Shown: positions 55,564 to 64,000, numbered from the stretch's first letter. The stretch: DNA of 64,000 bases from Chitinophagales bacterium (GCA_021323755.1 JAJPKJ010000036.1:124001-188000); one strand, 5' to 3'. Notes: generated from the sequence alone by a model not told the origin. A program made the numbers and translations.

Positions 55564-55656
55564 GAATTCAACCGTTAAAAAAGTAATTTACAAAAATGAA
55601 TGTTATTTTATGGCGATTATTTTATAAGCTACGCTAATTTTTTAATAAACGGGAAA

Positions 55657-56904
55657 TCACAACTCTCCAATCGGGCTAAGCGTTTCTTTAGCTGCAGCAT
55701 AATGTTTTCGGCGAACAACATAAATCAGCACAAAAATGACCAACAAGATCGCGGGCATTATGGCAACTTTCAAAAAAGTATTGGAGCCAGCTACTGCGTC
55801 AGCCTGTGGGCCGGTCAATCCTTTGGCCACTGCTGCGGATTTGAAGTCATCGTACCACCTGCCCATAAAAGGAATAATGATTGCAGTGGAAAACATGCCT
55901 GCACCGCCCATTAATGATAAACCCAATGCTCCGGTATTGGGCAAATATTCAGAAACAAAACCCAGCATGGTAGGCCAAAAAAAACAGACGCCGGCAGCAA
56001 AAACAAAAGCTGCGCCAAATGCCATGTAGCCCGTTGAATAACTTAATAATATCAATCCAATACCTGCTAAAAATGCGGAGGTGATAAGCATTCCGTTGGG
56101 ATTAAGTTTATGCACAACGGGTCCCGCGAACGATCTGCCCAAGGCCATCAACCCGTTAATAAATACAAGAATCAAGATCCCGGAAACATTTGCGCCCTGC
56201 AGCAAAGCAACAATCCAGGTATTTGTTCCCAATTCCGTGGCGCCGGTCATAAACATGCAAATCAGGATGACCAAAAACAAAGGCGTAAGACAGGAAAGGA
56301 ACATTTGTTTGGTACTGACTCCTTTGGTCACCCTTTCCGTTTGCGGAAGTTTTAATTTCAAAAACAGGAACCCGTAAATTATCGCCGGAATGAATAATAA
56401 TGCAATTAAGTAATGCCAATCAATTTTTAATTGTTCAATAAACAGATAAGAAAGTAATCCACCAATTACAATACCTCCCGGAAACCATACATGGAACCGA
56501 TTCAGCATGGTTGTTTTGTTTTCAGGGAATAAAGTAACCGTTAAGGGATTACAGGCAGCTTCCACCATGCCGTTACCAATCCCGATGCACACTGTTCCGG
56601 CAAATAGCATGGTTGCATCTTTAGCCACGAGATAAATAATAACGCCAGCAATGTGTCCGACAAAAGCGATTCCTAATAAATTCTTCATTCCAATTACATC
56701 GCACAGAGGACCACCAAAGACCATTGCCAGTGTAAATCCCCAAAAAGCCGGGCTAAATATCCAGCCAAGTTGTTCTTTGGTGAGATGAAAAGATTCTCCC
56801 CACACCCCTTCCAGCGATGCGCGAAAAGCAAATGTCATGGCTGTAAATATTAAAGCGATGCGAGCGGCAACAAAAAGTTTATTGCGCTGAATGGTAGAAG
56901 TCAT
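55657..56904 (-). CDS. MFS transporter (sugar uptake, putative)
   Basis: 415 residues with twelve predicted helices. The first helix pair (IALIFTAMTFAFRASLEGVWGESFHLTKEQLGWIFSPAFWGFTLAMVFGGPLCDVIGMKNLL) carries the MFS loop 2-3 motif, and GNGMVEAACNPLTVTLFPENKTTMLNRFHVWFPGG is reminiscent of the FucP-like hexose symporter group. First gene of the minus-strand operon, so it probably imports a glycoside or the keto-sugar product. The last residues form a cytoplasmic tail (RRKHYAAAKETLSPIGEL). Confidence 0.85.
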   Translation of the reverse strand: MTSTIQRNKLFVAARIALIFTAMTFAFRASLEGVWGESFHLTKEQLGWIFSPAFWGFTLAMVFGGPLCDVIGMKNLLGIAFVGHIAGVIIYLVAKDATMLFAGTVCIGIGNGMVEAACNPLTVTLFPENKTTMLNRFHVWFPGGIVIGGLLSYLFIEQLKIDWHYLIALLFIPAIIYGFLFLKLKLPQTERVTKGVSTKQMFLSCLTPLFLVILICMFMTGATELGTNTWIVALLQGANVSGILILVFINGLMALGRSFAGPVVHKLNPNGMLITSAFLAGIGLILLSYSTGYMAFGAAFVFAAGVCFFWPTMLGFVSEYLPNTGALGLSLMGGAGMFSTAIIIPFMGRWYDDFKSAAVAKGLTGPQADAVAGSNTFLKVAIMPAILLVIFVLIYVVRRKHYAAAKETLSPIGEL

Positions 56905-57251
56905 GGCAAGTTATTTTGGTTTAGAAATCGTTAGTCACTGTTTTTTTATTTTCACAAGGTTTTCGAACAATGTAACTTTATTGCCGTTCTTTCAAAAAAA
57001 GTTTTTTTAAAAACAGCTCATAAATGTAATTTTTTATTTTTAAAAATCAATAGCAATAACTGTTATTTTGACAATTTCTAAAAAAGATTTTTATTTTTTT
57101 ACTCACAGAAAAATTTTGAAGATTAGCAATTCAAAAAAATAATACAATGATTATTCGGTGAGCCCTCATAAAAGTTTTTAAGCGATTAATATTAGTTATG
57201 ATGGATTTTTATTGCAAATGATACGCGAATTAATAATCAAAAAATAAACAC
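56905..57251. promoter_or_regulatory. Divergent control region of the glycoside-oxidation locus
   Basis: 347 bp of very AT-rich DNA between the MFS and Gfo/Idh/MocA genes. It contains a perfect palindrome AATAAC-T-GTTATT (57055-57067), a candidate operator. No exact TAnnTTTG element was found for either direction. It is the only sizeable non-coding stretch of the locus, so both transcripts are likely controlled here. No regulator gene lies in the locus. Confidence 0.5.
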
Positions 57252-58424
57252 ATGAAACGAAAGTTGCGAATGGGAATGGTTGGCGGAGGCAAAGATGCTT
57301 TCATCGGCGCCATTCACCGCATTGCTGCCAATATGGATGGATTGGTTGAATTATGTTGTGGCGCACTGAGCATTAATCCCGAGATTGCTAAAGACAGTGG
57401 TAAAATGCTTTTTCTTCCTGAAGACAGAACTTATCTCACCTTCGATGAAATGATCAGTAAAGAAAGCAAACTGCCTGCCGATAAACGAATTGATTTTGTA
57501 ACCATCGTTACGCCAAACTTCGCGCATTTTGCTCCGGCAATGATGGCGCTTGATAATGGCTTTAATGTAGTCATTGAAAAGCCAATTGCTTTTACTTTAG
57601 ATGAAGCAAGACAATTAAAAAAGAAAGTGGAAGAGACCGGATTGATATTGTGTTTAACACATACATACTCAGGATATCCAATGGTGAAGCAGGCAAAGCA
57701 GATGGTGAAAAATGGTGCATTGGGAAAGATCAGAAAAGTTTGGGTTGAATATCCTCAAGGATGGTTAAGTAAATTAACCGAACGCGAAGGAAACGCGCAA
57801 GCTGCGTGGAGAACGGACCCAAAAAAATCAGGAAAGAGCGGATGCATGGGCGACATTGGAACACATGCTGCTCATCTTGCGGAATATATTTCCGGATTGA
57901 AGATCACCCATCTATGCGCCGATCTTAATGCAATGGTCGAAGGTCGTGCGCTTGATGATGATGGAAATGTTTTATTAAGATTTGATAATGGCGCCACCGG
58001 CGTACTGATGGCATCACAGGTTGCTGCCGGTGAAGAAAATGCATTGAGAATCCGAATTTACGGTGAAAAAGGTGCGTTGGAATGGGCGCAACAGGAACCA
58101 AACACATTAATTTCAAAATGGCTTGATCAACCAACGCAAATTTTACGCGCGGGGGTTGGATATAAAGAACCATTATCAAGTTATGCAACTCATAATTTCC
58201 GTACTCCCGGCGGACATCCGGAAGGATATCTGGAAGCATTCGGAAATATATACCGAAATTTTGCGCTCACACTTTCTGCGAAACTCGAGGGCAGGGAACC
58301 ACCAAAAGAAGCATTGGATTTTCCTGGGGTTGAAGATGGCGTTCGCGGAATGGCTTTCATTGATAATGTGGTGAAGAGTAACGAAAGCACAGAGAAATGG
58401 ACATTCTTTGAAATGCCACAATAA
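57252..58424 (+). CDS. Gfo/Idh/MocA family oxidoreductase
   Basis: 390 residues. NAD(P)-binding Rossmann domain (RMGMVGGGKDAFIGAIHRIAA) and catalytic EKPIAFTLDEA (Lys near 115), then the C-terminal domain with GDIGTHAAHLAEYISG carrying the catalytic histidine. No signal peptide, hence cytosolic. In known 3-keto-sugar routes such an enzyme reduces 3-keto-glucose back to glucose or oxidises the C3 hydroxyl; reduction fits better here because the GMC enzymes can do the oxidation. First gene of the plus-strand arm. Confidence 0.88.
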   Translation: MKRKLRMGMVGGGKDAFIGAIHRIAANMDGLVELCCGALSINPEIAKDSGKMLFLPEDRTYLTFDEMISKESKLPADKRIDFVTIVTPNFAHFAPAMMALDNGFNVVIEKPIAFTLDEARQLKKKVEETGLILCLTHTYSGYPMVKQAKQMVKNGALGKIRKVWVEYPQGWLSKLTEREGNAQAAWRTDPKKSGKSGCMGDIGTHAAHLAEYISGLKITHLCADLNAMVEGRALDDDGNVLLRFDNGATGVLMASQVAAGEENALRIRIYGEKGALEWAQQEPNTLISKWLDQPTQILRAGVGYKEPLSSYATHNFRTPGGHPEGYLEAFGNIYRNFALTLSAKLEGREPPKEALDFPGVEDGVRGMAFIDNVVKSNESTEKWTFFEMPQ

Positions 58425-58528
58425 ATTGTAGCCGGTATCAAGTTGCCATTAACTTGTTTAATGAAATGACCGGCCGGGTTGCTGGCAAATGAACAGAAAA
58501 CAAAACACGACAAACCATATACGCGATT

Positions 58529-59584
58529 ATGCAAACAATAAAAGGTCCTGCCATTTTTTTGGCGCAATTCTTGGGCGATAACCCACCCTTCAATACGTTA
58601 GAATCAATTTGCAAATGGGCAAAGAGTTTAGGATTTGTGGGTGTACAAATTCCATCATGGGATGCGCGATGCATTGATTTAAAACTAGCTGCTGAAAGTA
58701 AAAATTATGCAGACGAAATCAAAGGCATCATTAATGAGGCAGGTTTACAGATCACAGAATTATCAACCCATTTGCAAGGACAATTGGTTGCGGTGCATCC
58801 CGCATATGATGCATTGTTTGACGGATTCGCGCCGGCAGAAGTTCATAATAATAGCAAAGCAAGAACGGAGTGGGCAGTTCAACAATTAAAATATGCAGCA
58901 AAAGCATCGCAAAATTTGGGGTTAGCTGCCCATGCCACATTTAGCGGCGCCTTGTTATGGCCAACAGTTTACCCGTGGCCCCAACGACCGGCGGGATTAG
59001 TAGAAACAGGTTTCAAAGAATTAGCCAATCGCTGGATGCCGATCCTAAATGAGTTTGATAAATGCGGCGTCGATCTTTGTTATGAAATTCATCCTGGCGA
59101 AGATCTGCATGATGGAATTACATATGAAATGTTTTTGAAACACACCAACGATCATCCGCGTGCGTGCTTGCTGTACGATCCGTCTCATTTTGTATTGCAA
59201 TGTCTCGATTATCTTACTTACATTGATTATTATCATGAACGAATAAAAATGTTTCATGTAAAGGATGCAGAGTTTAATCCAACTGGAAAACAAGGAGTTT
59301 ATGGTGGTTATCAGGGTTGGATAGACAGGGCGGGAAGATTTCGTTCCTTGGGTGACGGGCAGGTAGATTTTAAATCTATTTTTAGTAAATTAACTGCCTA
59401 CGATTTTAAAGGATGGGCTGTGCTGGAATGGGAATGTTGCATCAAACATCCTGAAGATGGCGCAAAAGAAGGCGCAATATTTATTAAAGACCACATCATT
59501 CGAGTGACAGAAAGGGCATTTGATGATTTTGCAGGAACGGGCAGCGATGAAAATTTTAATAGAAAAGTTTTAGGTTTGAACTAA
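58529..59584 (+). CDS. Sugar phosphate isomerase/epimerase-like TIM barrel, cytosolic
   Basis: 351 residues, no signal peptide. The xylose-isomerase-like barrel has metal ligands in VDLCYEIHPGEDLHDG (Glu), LLYDPSHFVLQ (Asp/His), MFHVKDAEF (His) and WAVLEWE (Glu). This larger type commonly sits beside Gfo/Idh/MocA genes in Bacteroidota. Related folds include C-glycoside deglycosidase subunits and keto-sugar isomerases, which fits a 3-keto-sugar pathway. 104 bp follow the Idh gene, 56 bp precede the cytochrome gene. Confidence 0.85.
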   Translation: MQTIKGPAIFLAQFLGDNPPFNTLESICKWAKSLGFVGVQIPSWDARCIDLKLAAESKNYADEIKGIINEAGLQITELSTHLQGQLVAVHPAYDALFDGFAPAEVHNNSKARTEWAVQQLKYAAKASQNLGLAAHATFSGALLWPTVYPWPQRPAGLVETGFKELANRWMPILNEFDKCGVDLCYEIHPGEDLHDGITYEMFLKHTNDHPRACLLYDPSHFVLQCLDYLTYIDYYHERIKMFHVKDAEFNPTGKQGVYGGYQGWIDRAGRFRSLGDGQVDFKSIFSKLTAYDFKGWAVLEWECCIKHPEDGAKEGAIFIKDHIIRVTERAFDDFAGTGSDENFNRKVLGLN

Positions 59585-59640
59585 ATTACTTCCGATTTTG
59601 AATTTATAAACGATCTCATAACCTTTAGTTATAATTAATC

Positions 59641-60039
59641 ATGAAAAAAACATTCATTATTTTTTCTTCCGTATTGCTACTAACAGCTTGTGGAAGTTCG
59701 GGTGATAAGAAATCTGAAAAAACAGATACCACAACAAGCACCACCACAACAGTAAGCCCGAGCGCAGAAAAAGCGCTGGAATTGATTGGACAAAGCGATT
59801 GCACAACTTGTCACAAGCTGGATAAAAATGCGACAACAGGGATGGCCATCGGACCAGCTTATAGCGATGTAGCTGCAAGATATGCTCCTGCTGCAGATAC
59901 AACTATTGACCGTTTGGTTAAAAAAGTTATTTCAGGTGGAAGTGGTGTGTGGGGAACGGCTCCCATGACAGCGCACCCAGGATTAAAAGAAGACGATGTA
60001 AAGACGATAGTTACCTATATTCTTACTTTAAAAAAATAA
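59641..60039 (+). CDS. Lipoprotein cytochrome c (c-551/c-552 type)
   Basis: 132 residues. Lipoprotein signal with LTAC (Cys17), a Ser/Thr linker, then one heme c site CTTCH (Cys54, Cys57, His58) and the axial methionine in GTAPMTAHP (Met109). Electron carrier in the periplasm. Its location within the glycoside-oxidation locus makes it the likely acceptor for the GMC/subunit-3 dehydrogenases. Only 4 bp separate it from the DUF1080 gene, so the two are cotranscribed. Confidence 0.9.
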   Translation: MKKTFIIFSSVLLLTACGSSGDKKSEKTDTTTSTTTTVSPSAEKALELIGQSDCTTCHKLDKNATTGMAIGPAYSDVAARYAPAADTTIDRLVKKVISGGSGVWGTAPMTAHPGLKEDDVKTIVTYILTLKK

Positions 60040-60043
60040 ATTT

Positions 60044-60778
60044 ATGAAAAGGGCTTTGATTGTTCTTGCTGCAATCATGACGGTTGCATTAATTTCATTT
60101 TCGTTCATAAAAAAAAATATGGCAACTGATAATACTAAAAATATACTTTCTGCTGCCGAAAAAAATGACGGATGGGTATCCTTATTCGATGGAAAGACAA
60201 CAGATGGCTGGCACACTTACAATGAAGCAAAAGCAGGCAGTGCATGGAATGTAGCAGATGGCGCTTTGCACCTGGATCCAAAAATTAAAGATGGCCGAGG
60301 GGATATTGTTACAAGCAAAGAGTTCAGCAATTTTGATCTCAAAATTGAATGGAAGATTTCTCCGAAAGGAAACAGCGGAATAATATTCTTTGTAAAAGAA
60401 GATCCAAAAATTGAAGCATCGTTTGAAAGCGGACCTGAAATGCAGGTTTTAGATAACGACGGGCATCCGGATGGAAAAATTCCTAAGCATCGCGCCGGCG
60501 ATTTATATGACCTGATCTCCTGCTCAAAAGAAACCGTAAAGCCTCTCGGTGAATGGAACCAGGTTGAGATCATCGCCAATCACGGCGACCTGAAACTTTT
60601 TTTGAACGGATACAATGTTGTTCACACAACAATGTGGGATGACAATTGGAAAAAAATGGTTGCGGGAAGCAAATTCAAAGAATGGCCGGTGTTCGGGACA
60701 TTTACAAAAGGCAGAATTGATTTGCAGGACCATGGAAACGAAGTGTGGTTCCGCAATATTAAGATCAAAGAATTGTAA
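60044..60778 (+). CDS. DUF1080 protein, 3-keto-disaccharide hydrolase family
   Basis: 244 residues. N-terminal signal/anchor (MKRALIVLAAIMTVALISFSFI) and one concanavalin-like beta-sandwich: GWVSLFDGKTTDGWHTYNEA, FSNFDLKIEWKISPKGNSGIIFFV, GPEMQVLDNDGHPDG and IDLQDHGNEVWFRNIKIKEL are the family motifs. The family (PF06439) has been renamed for its ability to cleave 3-keto-glycosides. Exported, hence placed to hydrolyse products made by the GMC dehydrogenases in the periplasm. Confidence 0.9.
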   Translation: MKRALIVLAAIMTVALISFSFIKKNMATDNTKNILSAAEKNDGWVSLFDGKTTDGWHTYNEAKAGSAWNVADGALHLDPKIKDGRGDIVTSKEFSNFDLKIEWKISPKGNSGIIFFVKEDPKIEASFESGPEMQVLDNDGHPDGKIPKHRAGDLYDLISCSKETVKPLGEWNQVEIIANHGDLKLFLNGYNVVHTTMWDDNWKKMVAGSKFKEWPVFGTFTKGRIDLQDHGNEVWFRNIKIKEL

Positions 60779-60826
60779 ACTTATCATATCACTCTTCTCG
60801 GGTCTATTCCATTTAAAAAACTTTGT

Positions 60827-61582
60827 ATGAAAATATCAAGATTAATAAGATTTGCTGCTGCACCTGCATGCATTATTCTTTGCTTGTTTTTTATCAGCGC
60901 AACACACCATGCAGCTAAACCTAAAGTGCTGATATTTTCGAAAACGAATGGTTTTCGTCATGCAAGTATTCCGGTTGGCATTGAAGCAATAAAGAAATTA
61001 GGGGCAGAAAATAATTTTGATGTTGATGCCACAGAAGATTCAACTGCTTTCAGAACTGATAATTTAAGAAAATATGCCGCCTTGATCTTTTTAAGTCCGA
61101 CAGGAAAGGTTTTCGGTCCCGATGAAGAAAAGGCTTTGCAGGATTATATCCACGGTGGTGGTGGATTTGTCGGGATCCATGCTGCCACGGATTGTGAATA
61201 TAACTGGCAGTGGTATGGAGACCTCGTCGGTGGATATTTTAAATCTCACCCCAAACAGCAGCAGGCAAAATTTATGGTGGTAGATAAGAATCATCTCGCA
61301 ACCAGTTTTCTGCCTGATGTATGGGAACGTTTTGACGAGTTATACAATTTCAAATATCTCAGTCCGCATATTCATCCTTTGATTAAAATAGATGAAACAT
61401 CTTACGATCCGGGAGATGGAAAAATGGGAGACAATCATCCGATGGCATGGTATCAATATTATGAAGGTGGGCGCTCATTTTACACGGAGCTTGGGCACAC
61501 CAATGAATCATATTCAGATCCAAATTATCTTAAACATGTCTTAGGCGGCATTCAATGGGCGATGACGAAAAGAGCGATGTAA
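60827..61582 (+). CDS. ThuA-like domain protein, secreted
   Basis: 251 residues with a signal peptide (about 1-27). Class I glutamine-amidotransferase-like fold of the ThuA family: KPKVLIFSKTNGFRHASIPVGIEAIKKLG, GGGGFVGIHAATDCEYNWQWYG and PMAWYQYYEGGRSFYTELGHTNESY. ThuA was named from trehalose utilisation through 3-keto-trehalose in rhizobia, and the family often accompanies DUF1080 and Gfo/Idh/MocA genes. Exact reaction unknown. Last gene of the plus-strand arm; no clear terminator was seen. Confidence 0.88.
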   Translation: MKISRLIRFAAAPACIILCLFFISATHHAAKPKVLIFSKTNGFRHASIPVGIEAIKKLGAENNFDVDATEDSTAFRTDNLRKYAALIFLSPTGKVFGPDEEKALQDYIHGGGGFVGIHAATDCEYNWQWYGDLVGGYFKSHPKQQQAKFMVVDKNHLATSFLPDVWERFDELYNFKYLSPHIHPLIKIDETSYDPGDGKMGDNHPMAWYQYYEGGRSFYTELGHTNESYSDPNYLKHVLGGIQWAMTKRAM

Positions 61583-61691
61583 TTTAGCGAGGGGCGCATA
61601 ATGATTAACCTTGTCCCATGTATTTTGATCAGAAGACAAAGGACGAAATTGAATCATCCATAGTAAATTCAAATTTCTCGAATTAAAGTCG

Positions 61692-62855
61692 TCAGCATTT
61701 GTCCAGTGTCTGCAAAATATCATTTAAAATATCATCACGGTGTTCGAGTCCAACTGAAATGCGTATAAGCCCCGGCGTTATATTCACAGCTTGTCTCTCC
61801 GCTTCGGTAAGCTTTGCATGAGTTGTACTTGCCGGATGCGAAGCAATGGTTTTCGTATCGCCAAGATTTGCAGTCATAGAAAGCATTCTTAGATTATCTA
61901 AAAATCTTCTGCCGCTTTCCAGTCCGCCTTTTAATTCAAAGCATAAAAGCGCTCCACCATTTTTCATTTGCTTTTTTGCGAGTTCATGTTGCGGATGACT
62001 ATTCAAAAATGGGTATTTCAAAAAAGAAATCTTGGGGTGATTCTCCAATTTCTGCGCAACATATAATGCATTTGATGCATGCCTTTCCATCCGTACGTCT
62101 AGCGTTTCGAGACTCTTACTTAATACCCATGCATTGAATGGAGAAAGCGCCGGTCCCGTACTTCGGCAAAACATATAGATTTCATGAATCAAATCTTTTT
62201 TTCCAACTACCACACCACCAAGAACGCGTCCTTGTCCGTCAATCCATTTTGTCGCTGAATGAATTACCAAATCTGCGCCAAATTGTATCGGCGTTTGGTT
62301 TACCGGCGTAGCGAAGCAATTATCAACATTAAAAATGAGATTATACTTACGGGCGAGTCTGCCAGTAAATTCAAGATCAATAATTTCCAGCCCTGGATTG
62401 GTTGGTGTTTCGATATAGATCATTTTGGTGTTGGGACGAACAGCTCTTTCCCATGATTGAGGGTCATTGGCATCAACGTAGGTATATTCAATGCCATATT
62501 TGGGAAGATATTTTGTGATGATCGTATGGGTGCTTCCGAAAATGGCATTGCAGGCAATAAGGTGATCGCCTTGTTTTAAAAAAGTCATGAATGATGCAAA
62601 CACGGCGCCCATGCCGGAAGCAACGGCATAACCCGCTTCGGCGCCCTCAAGTGCGCACATTCTGTCTACAAATTCCTGGACGGTAGGATTGCTGAAACGA
62701 CTGTAAATATTATCGTTTGTTTCATCGGCAAAGGCTGCACGCATTTCTTCTGCAGTATCAAAACAAAAACTGCTTGTTAAGAATAGTGGAGAAGAATGTT
62801 CCATTTCATTGGTCCGTTCTGCCCGGGTGCGTATTGCTTTAGTTATGGGATGCAT
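61692..62855 (-). CDS. metZ: O-succinyl/O-acetylhomoserine sulfhydrylase (Cys/Met PLP enzyme)
   Basis: 387 residues. PLP-dependent trans-sulfuration enzyme; the Schiff-base lysine is Lys203 in VIHSATKWIDGQGRVLGGVVVG, and YSRFSNPTV, ASGMGAVFASFM and YIETPTNPGLEIIDL are conserved. The WIDGQGRVLGG form is typical of MetZ, which makes homocysteine from activated homoserine and sulfide. The metX gene 550 bp away on the other strand supplies the activated homoserine, supporting this over cystathionine gamma-synthase. Confidence 0.87.
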   Translation of the reverse strand: MHPITKAIRTRAERTNEMEHSSPLFLTSSFCFDTAEEMRAAFADETNDNIYSRFSNPTVQEFVDRMCALEGAEAGYAVASGMGAVFASFMTFLKQGDHLIACNAIFGSTHTIITKYLPKYGIEYTYVDANDPQSWERAVRPNTKMIYIETPTNPGLEIIDLEFTGRLARKYNLIFNVDNCFATPVNQTPIQFGADLVIHSATKWIDGQGRVLGGVVVGKKDLIHEIYMFCRSTGPALSPFNAWVLSKSLETLDVRMERHASNALYVAQKLENHPKISFLKYPFLNSHPQHELAKKQMKNGGALLCFELKGGLESGRRFLDNLRMLSMTANLGDTKTIASHPASTTHAKLTEAERQAVNITPGLIRISVGLEHRDDILNDILQTLDKC

Positions 62856-62906
62856 TTATTCTATTTATGATTTCTGATTTATTGATCTTTATTATCTTTC
62901 GATTAC

Positions 62907-63335
62907 TTACCATTCACTGGTCAGTTTCACCACCCAGCTAATGTGGCAACCCGCTTTTCGTAAAGTCGCTGCAACAGAGCAATATTTTTCCATAGAAAGT
63001 TCACAGGCTTTTTTTGCCTTCTCAGGATCGATATTCCCTTTCAACTCAAAAACTATACTGATGTTTTTCCATAAAGAAGGGTCATTTCCTGCTTCTCTTT
63101 CTCCATTAATGTGCATTCGAAATCCTTCAACTTTTTGCCGCTGCTTTTTTAAGATCGAAACAATATCAATACCGCTGCATCCGCCCAGACCCATTAATAA
63201 CATTTGCATCGGGCGGACACCATAATTGGTGCCGCCGGTTTCAGGACTGGTATCCAATTTCACCACATGACCATTTGCATCTCTAGCCTCAAAACCAAAG
63301 TCGCCGTTTGTGCGCTCAACCTCAATTTTTATCAT
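62907..63335 (-). CDS. OsmC family protein
   Basis: 142 residues. OsmC/Ohr fold with the two redox cysteines in LLMGLGGCSGIDIVSILKKQ and MEKYCSVAATLRKAGCHISW. Members reduce organic hydroperoxides as dimers; many in this YhfA-like subgroup are uncharacterised. Its stop is 51 bp upstream of metZ on the same strand, so the two may be cotranscribed. Confidence 0.87.
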   Translation of the reverse strand: MIKIEVERTNGDFGFEARDANGHVVKLDTSPETGGTNYGVRPMQMLLMGLGGCSGIDIVSILKKQRQKVEGFRMHINGEREAGNDPSLWKNISIVFELKGNIDPEKAKKACELSMEKYCSVAATLRKAGCHISWVVKLTSEW

Positions 63336-63341
63336 AAAAAA

Positions 63342-63379
63342 TATTTTTGCAAATGTAATGCATGCATGCCCTTATTTTG
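63342..63379. promoter_or_regulatory. Back-to-back promoters of osmC and metX
   Basis: TATTTTTG (63342-63349, plus) abuts TACATTTG (63357-63350, minus); both match TAnnTTTG exactly. A further pair for metX is TTTG (63346-63349), 22 bp, TTATTTTG (63372-63379, one mismatch). The two directions must compete for polymerase. Confidence 0.45.
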
Positions 63380-63403
63380 CATCCTTAAATCAGAAACTGT
63401 CCA

Positions 63404-64000
63404 ATGCAGCATTTTTCTTATCAACGGCAATTTGAGTTGGAGAATGGGGAACAATTGAATGGCATAACCATTGCCTACCACACTTATGGGAAGCTAAATG
63501 AGGACAAAAGCAATGTTGTGTGGGTTTGCCATGCATTAACAGCCAATTCCGACGCCGCAGACTGGTGGAATGGATTGGTTGGGCAAGGCTCCCTCATCAA
63601 TCCTGAAAAATATTTTATTGTATGCGCAAATATGCTGGGATCATGTTATGGCAGTACTGGACCATTGGACATTAATAAAGACACGCAAAAACCATATTAT
63701 AGCAGCTTTCCAATAGTAACGATCCGTGATATGGTAAAAGCTCATATACTTCTCCGTGAGTACCTCGGTATTGAAAAGATTTTTTTGGCAATGGGCGGAA
63801 GTATGGGCGGATATCAAATTTTAGAATGGTGTGTGATGGAAAAACAAATCATTCAAAATATTTTTCTTGTTGGGACATCTGCAACGGAAAGCGCATGGGG
63901 GATAGCCGTGCATACCGCACAACGATTGGCAATTGAAGCTGATGCAACCTGGAAAGATGAATCTGATAATGCCGGCAAAAAGGGATTGAAAGCGGCGCGC
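63404..64000 (+). CDS. metX: Homoserine O-acetyltransferase MetX (3' cut by window edge)
   Basis: The first 199 residues are visible from the ATG at 63404 and the frame is open to the window end. Alpha/beta hydrolase fold: YHTYGKLNEDKSNVVWVCHALTANSD, CANMLGSCYGSTGP (family hallmark) and the nucleophile Ser133 in AMGGSMGGYQILEW. Transfers an acetyl (or succinyl) group to homoserine in methionine synthesis and feeds MetZ. Confidence 0.9.
   Translation, partial: MQHFSYQRQFELENGEQLNGITIAYHTYGKLNEDKSNVVWVCHALTANSDAADWWNGLVGQGSLINPEKYFIVCANMLGSCYGSTGPLDINKDTQKPYYSSFPIVTIRDMVKAHILLREYLGIEKIFLAMGGSMGGYQILEWCVMEKQIIQNIFLVGTSATESAWGIAVHTAQRLAIEADATWKDESDNAGKKGLKAAR

Noticed and set aside
1-64000. tRNA, rRNA, CRISPR arrays, insertion sequences and phage genes.
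   Set aside because: Intergenic stretches were read on both strands. No cloverleaf-type sequence, spaced direct repeats, transposase or integrase motifs were recognised.

Overview
The window reads as chromosomal DNA of a non-marine Bacteroidota bacterium, most likely Chitinophagaceae or a close relative. The evidence is a gldK-gldL-gldM-gldN block (type IX secretion and gliding motility), a short 290-residue primary sigma factor, a long ribosomal protein S16, AT-rich spacers, and promoters of the TTTG / TAnnTTTG type used by this phylum. I see no tRNA, rRNA, CRISPR array, insertion sequence or prophage. Both ends cut genes: an Omp85-like barrel on the left and metX on the right.

Layout. 1-2.4 kb: end of an outer-membrane barrel gene, a DUF4271 membrane protein and hemD. 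2.4-9.6 kb: a thioredoxin-fold DUF255 protein, then gldKLMN. 9.8-15.7 kb, mostly minus strand: 1-Cys peroxiredoxin, dinB, rimM-rpsP, ffh and the primary sigma factor. 16-22.5 kb: START-like protein, LptF/G permease, CDF metal transporter, an Lrp-type regulator overlapping an EamA exporter, and small membrane genes. 22.8-31 kb: M20 peptidase, S4 protein, a lactonase-like hydrolase with a sugar mutarotase, the fused B12 enzyme IcmF, and a dienelactone hydrolase. 31.4-36.1 kb: a TolC/MacA/MacB-type efflux operon. 36.7-44.9 kb: a beta-mannan locus (GH26 mannanase, symporter, GH130 mannosylglucose phosphorylase, AGE-family 2-epimerase, SGNH hydrolase, SDR) with a divergent AraC regulator. The symporter carries an in-frame TGA stop.

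45.0-61.6 kb is the most remarkable part. Two divergent gene sets share one 347-bp control region. The minus-strand set encodes an MFS transporter, a Tat-exported TIM-barrel sugar isomerase-like protein, FIVE tandem paralogous GMC flavoprotein dehydrogenases, and one Tat/lipoprotein gluconate-dehydrogenase subunit 3. The plus-strand set encodes a Gfo/Idh/MocA oxidoreductase, a second TIM-barrel protein, a lipoprotein cytochrome c, a DUF1080 (3-keto-disaccharide hydrolase family) protein and a ThuA-like protein. Together they look like a complete pathway that oxidises glycosides at C3 in the periplasm, passes electrons to cytochrome c, cleaves the 3-keto-glycoside and reduces the released keto-sugar. 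Five catalytic subunits appear to share one partner subunit and one cytochrome. 61.7-64 kb: metZ, an OsmC-family gene and the start of metX.

Assignments rest on reading motifs in the translated sequence. No database search was possible, so substrate-level claims are inferences.
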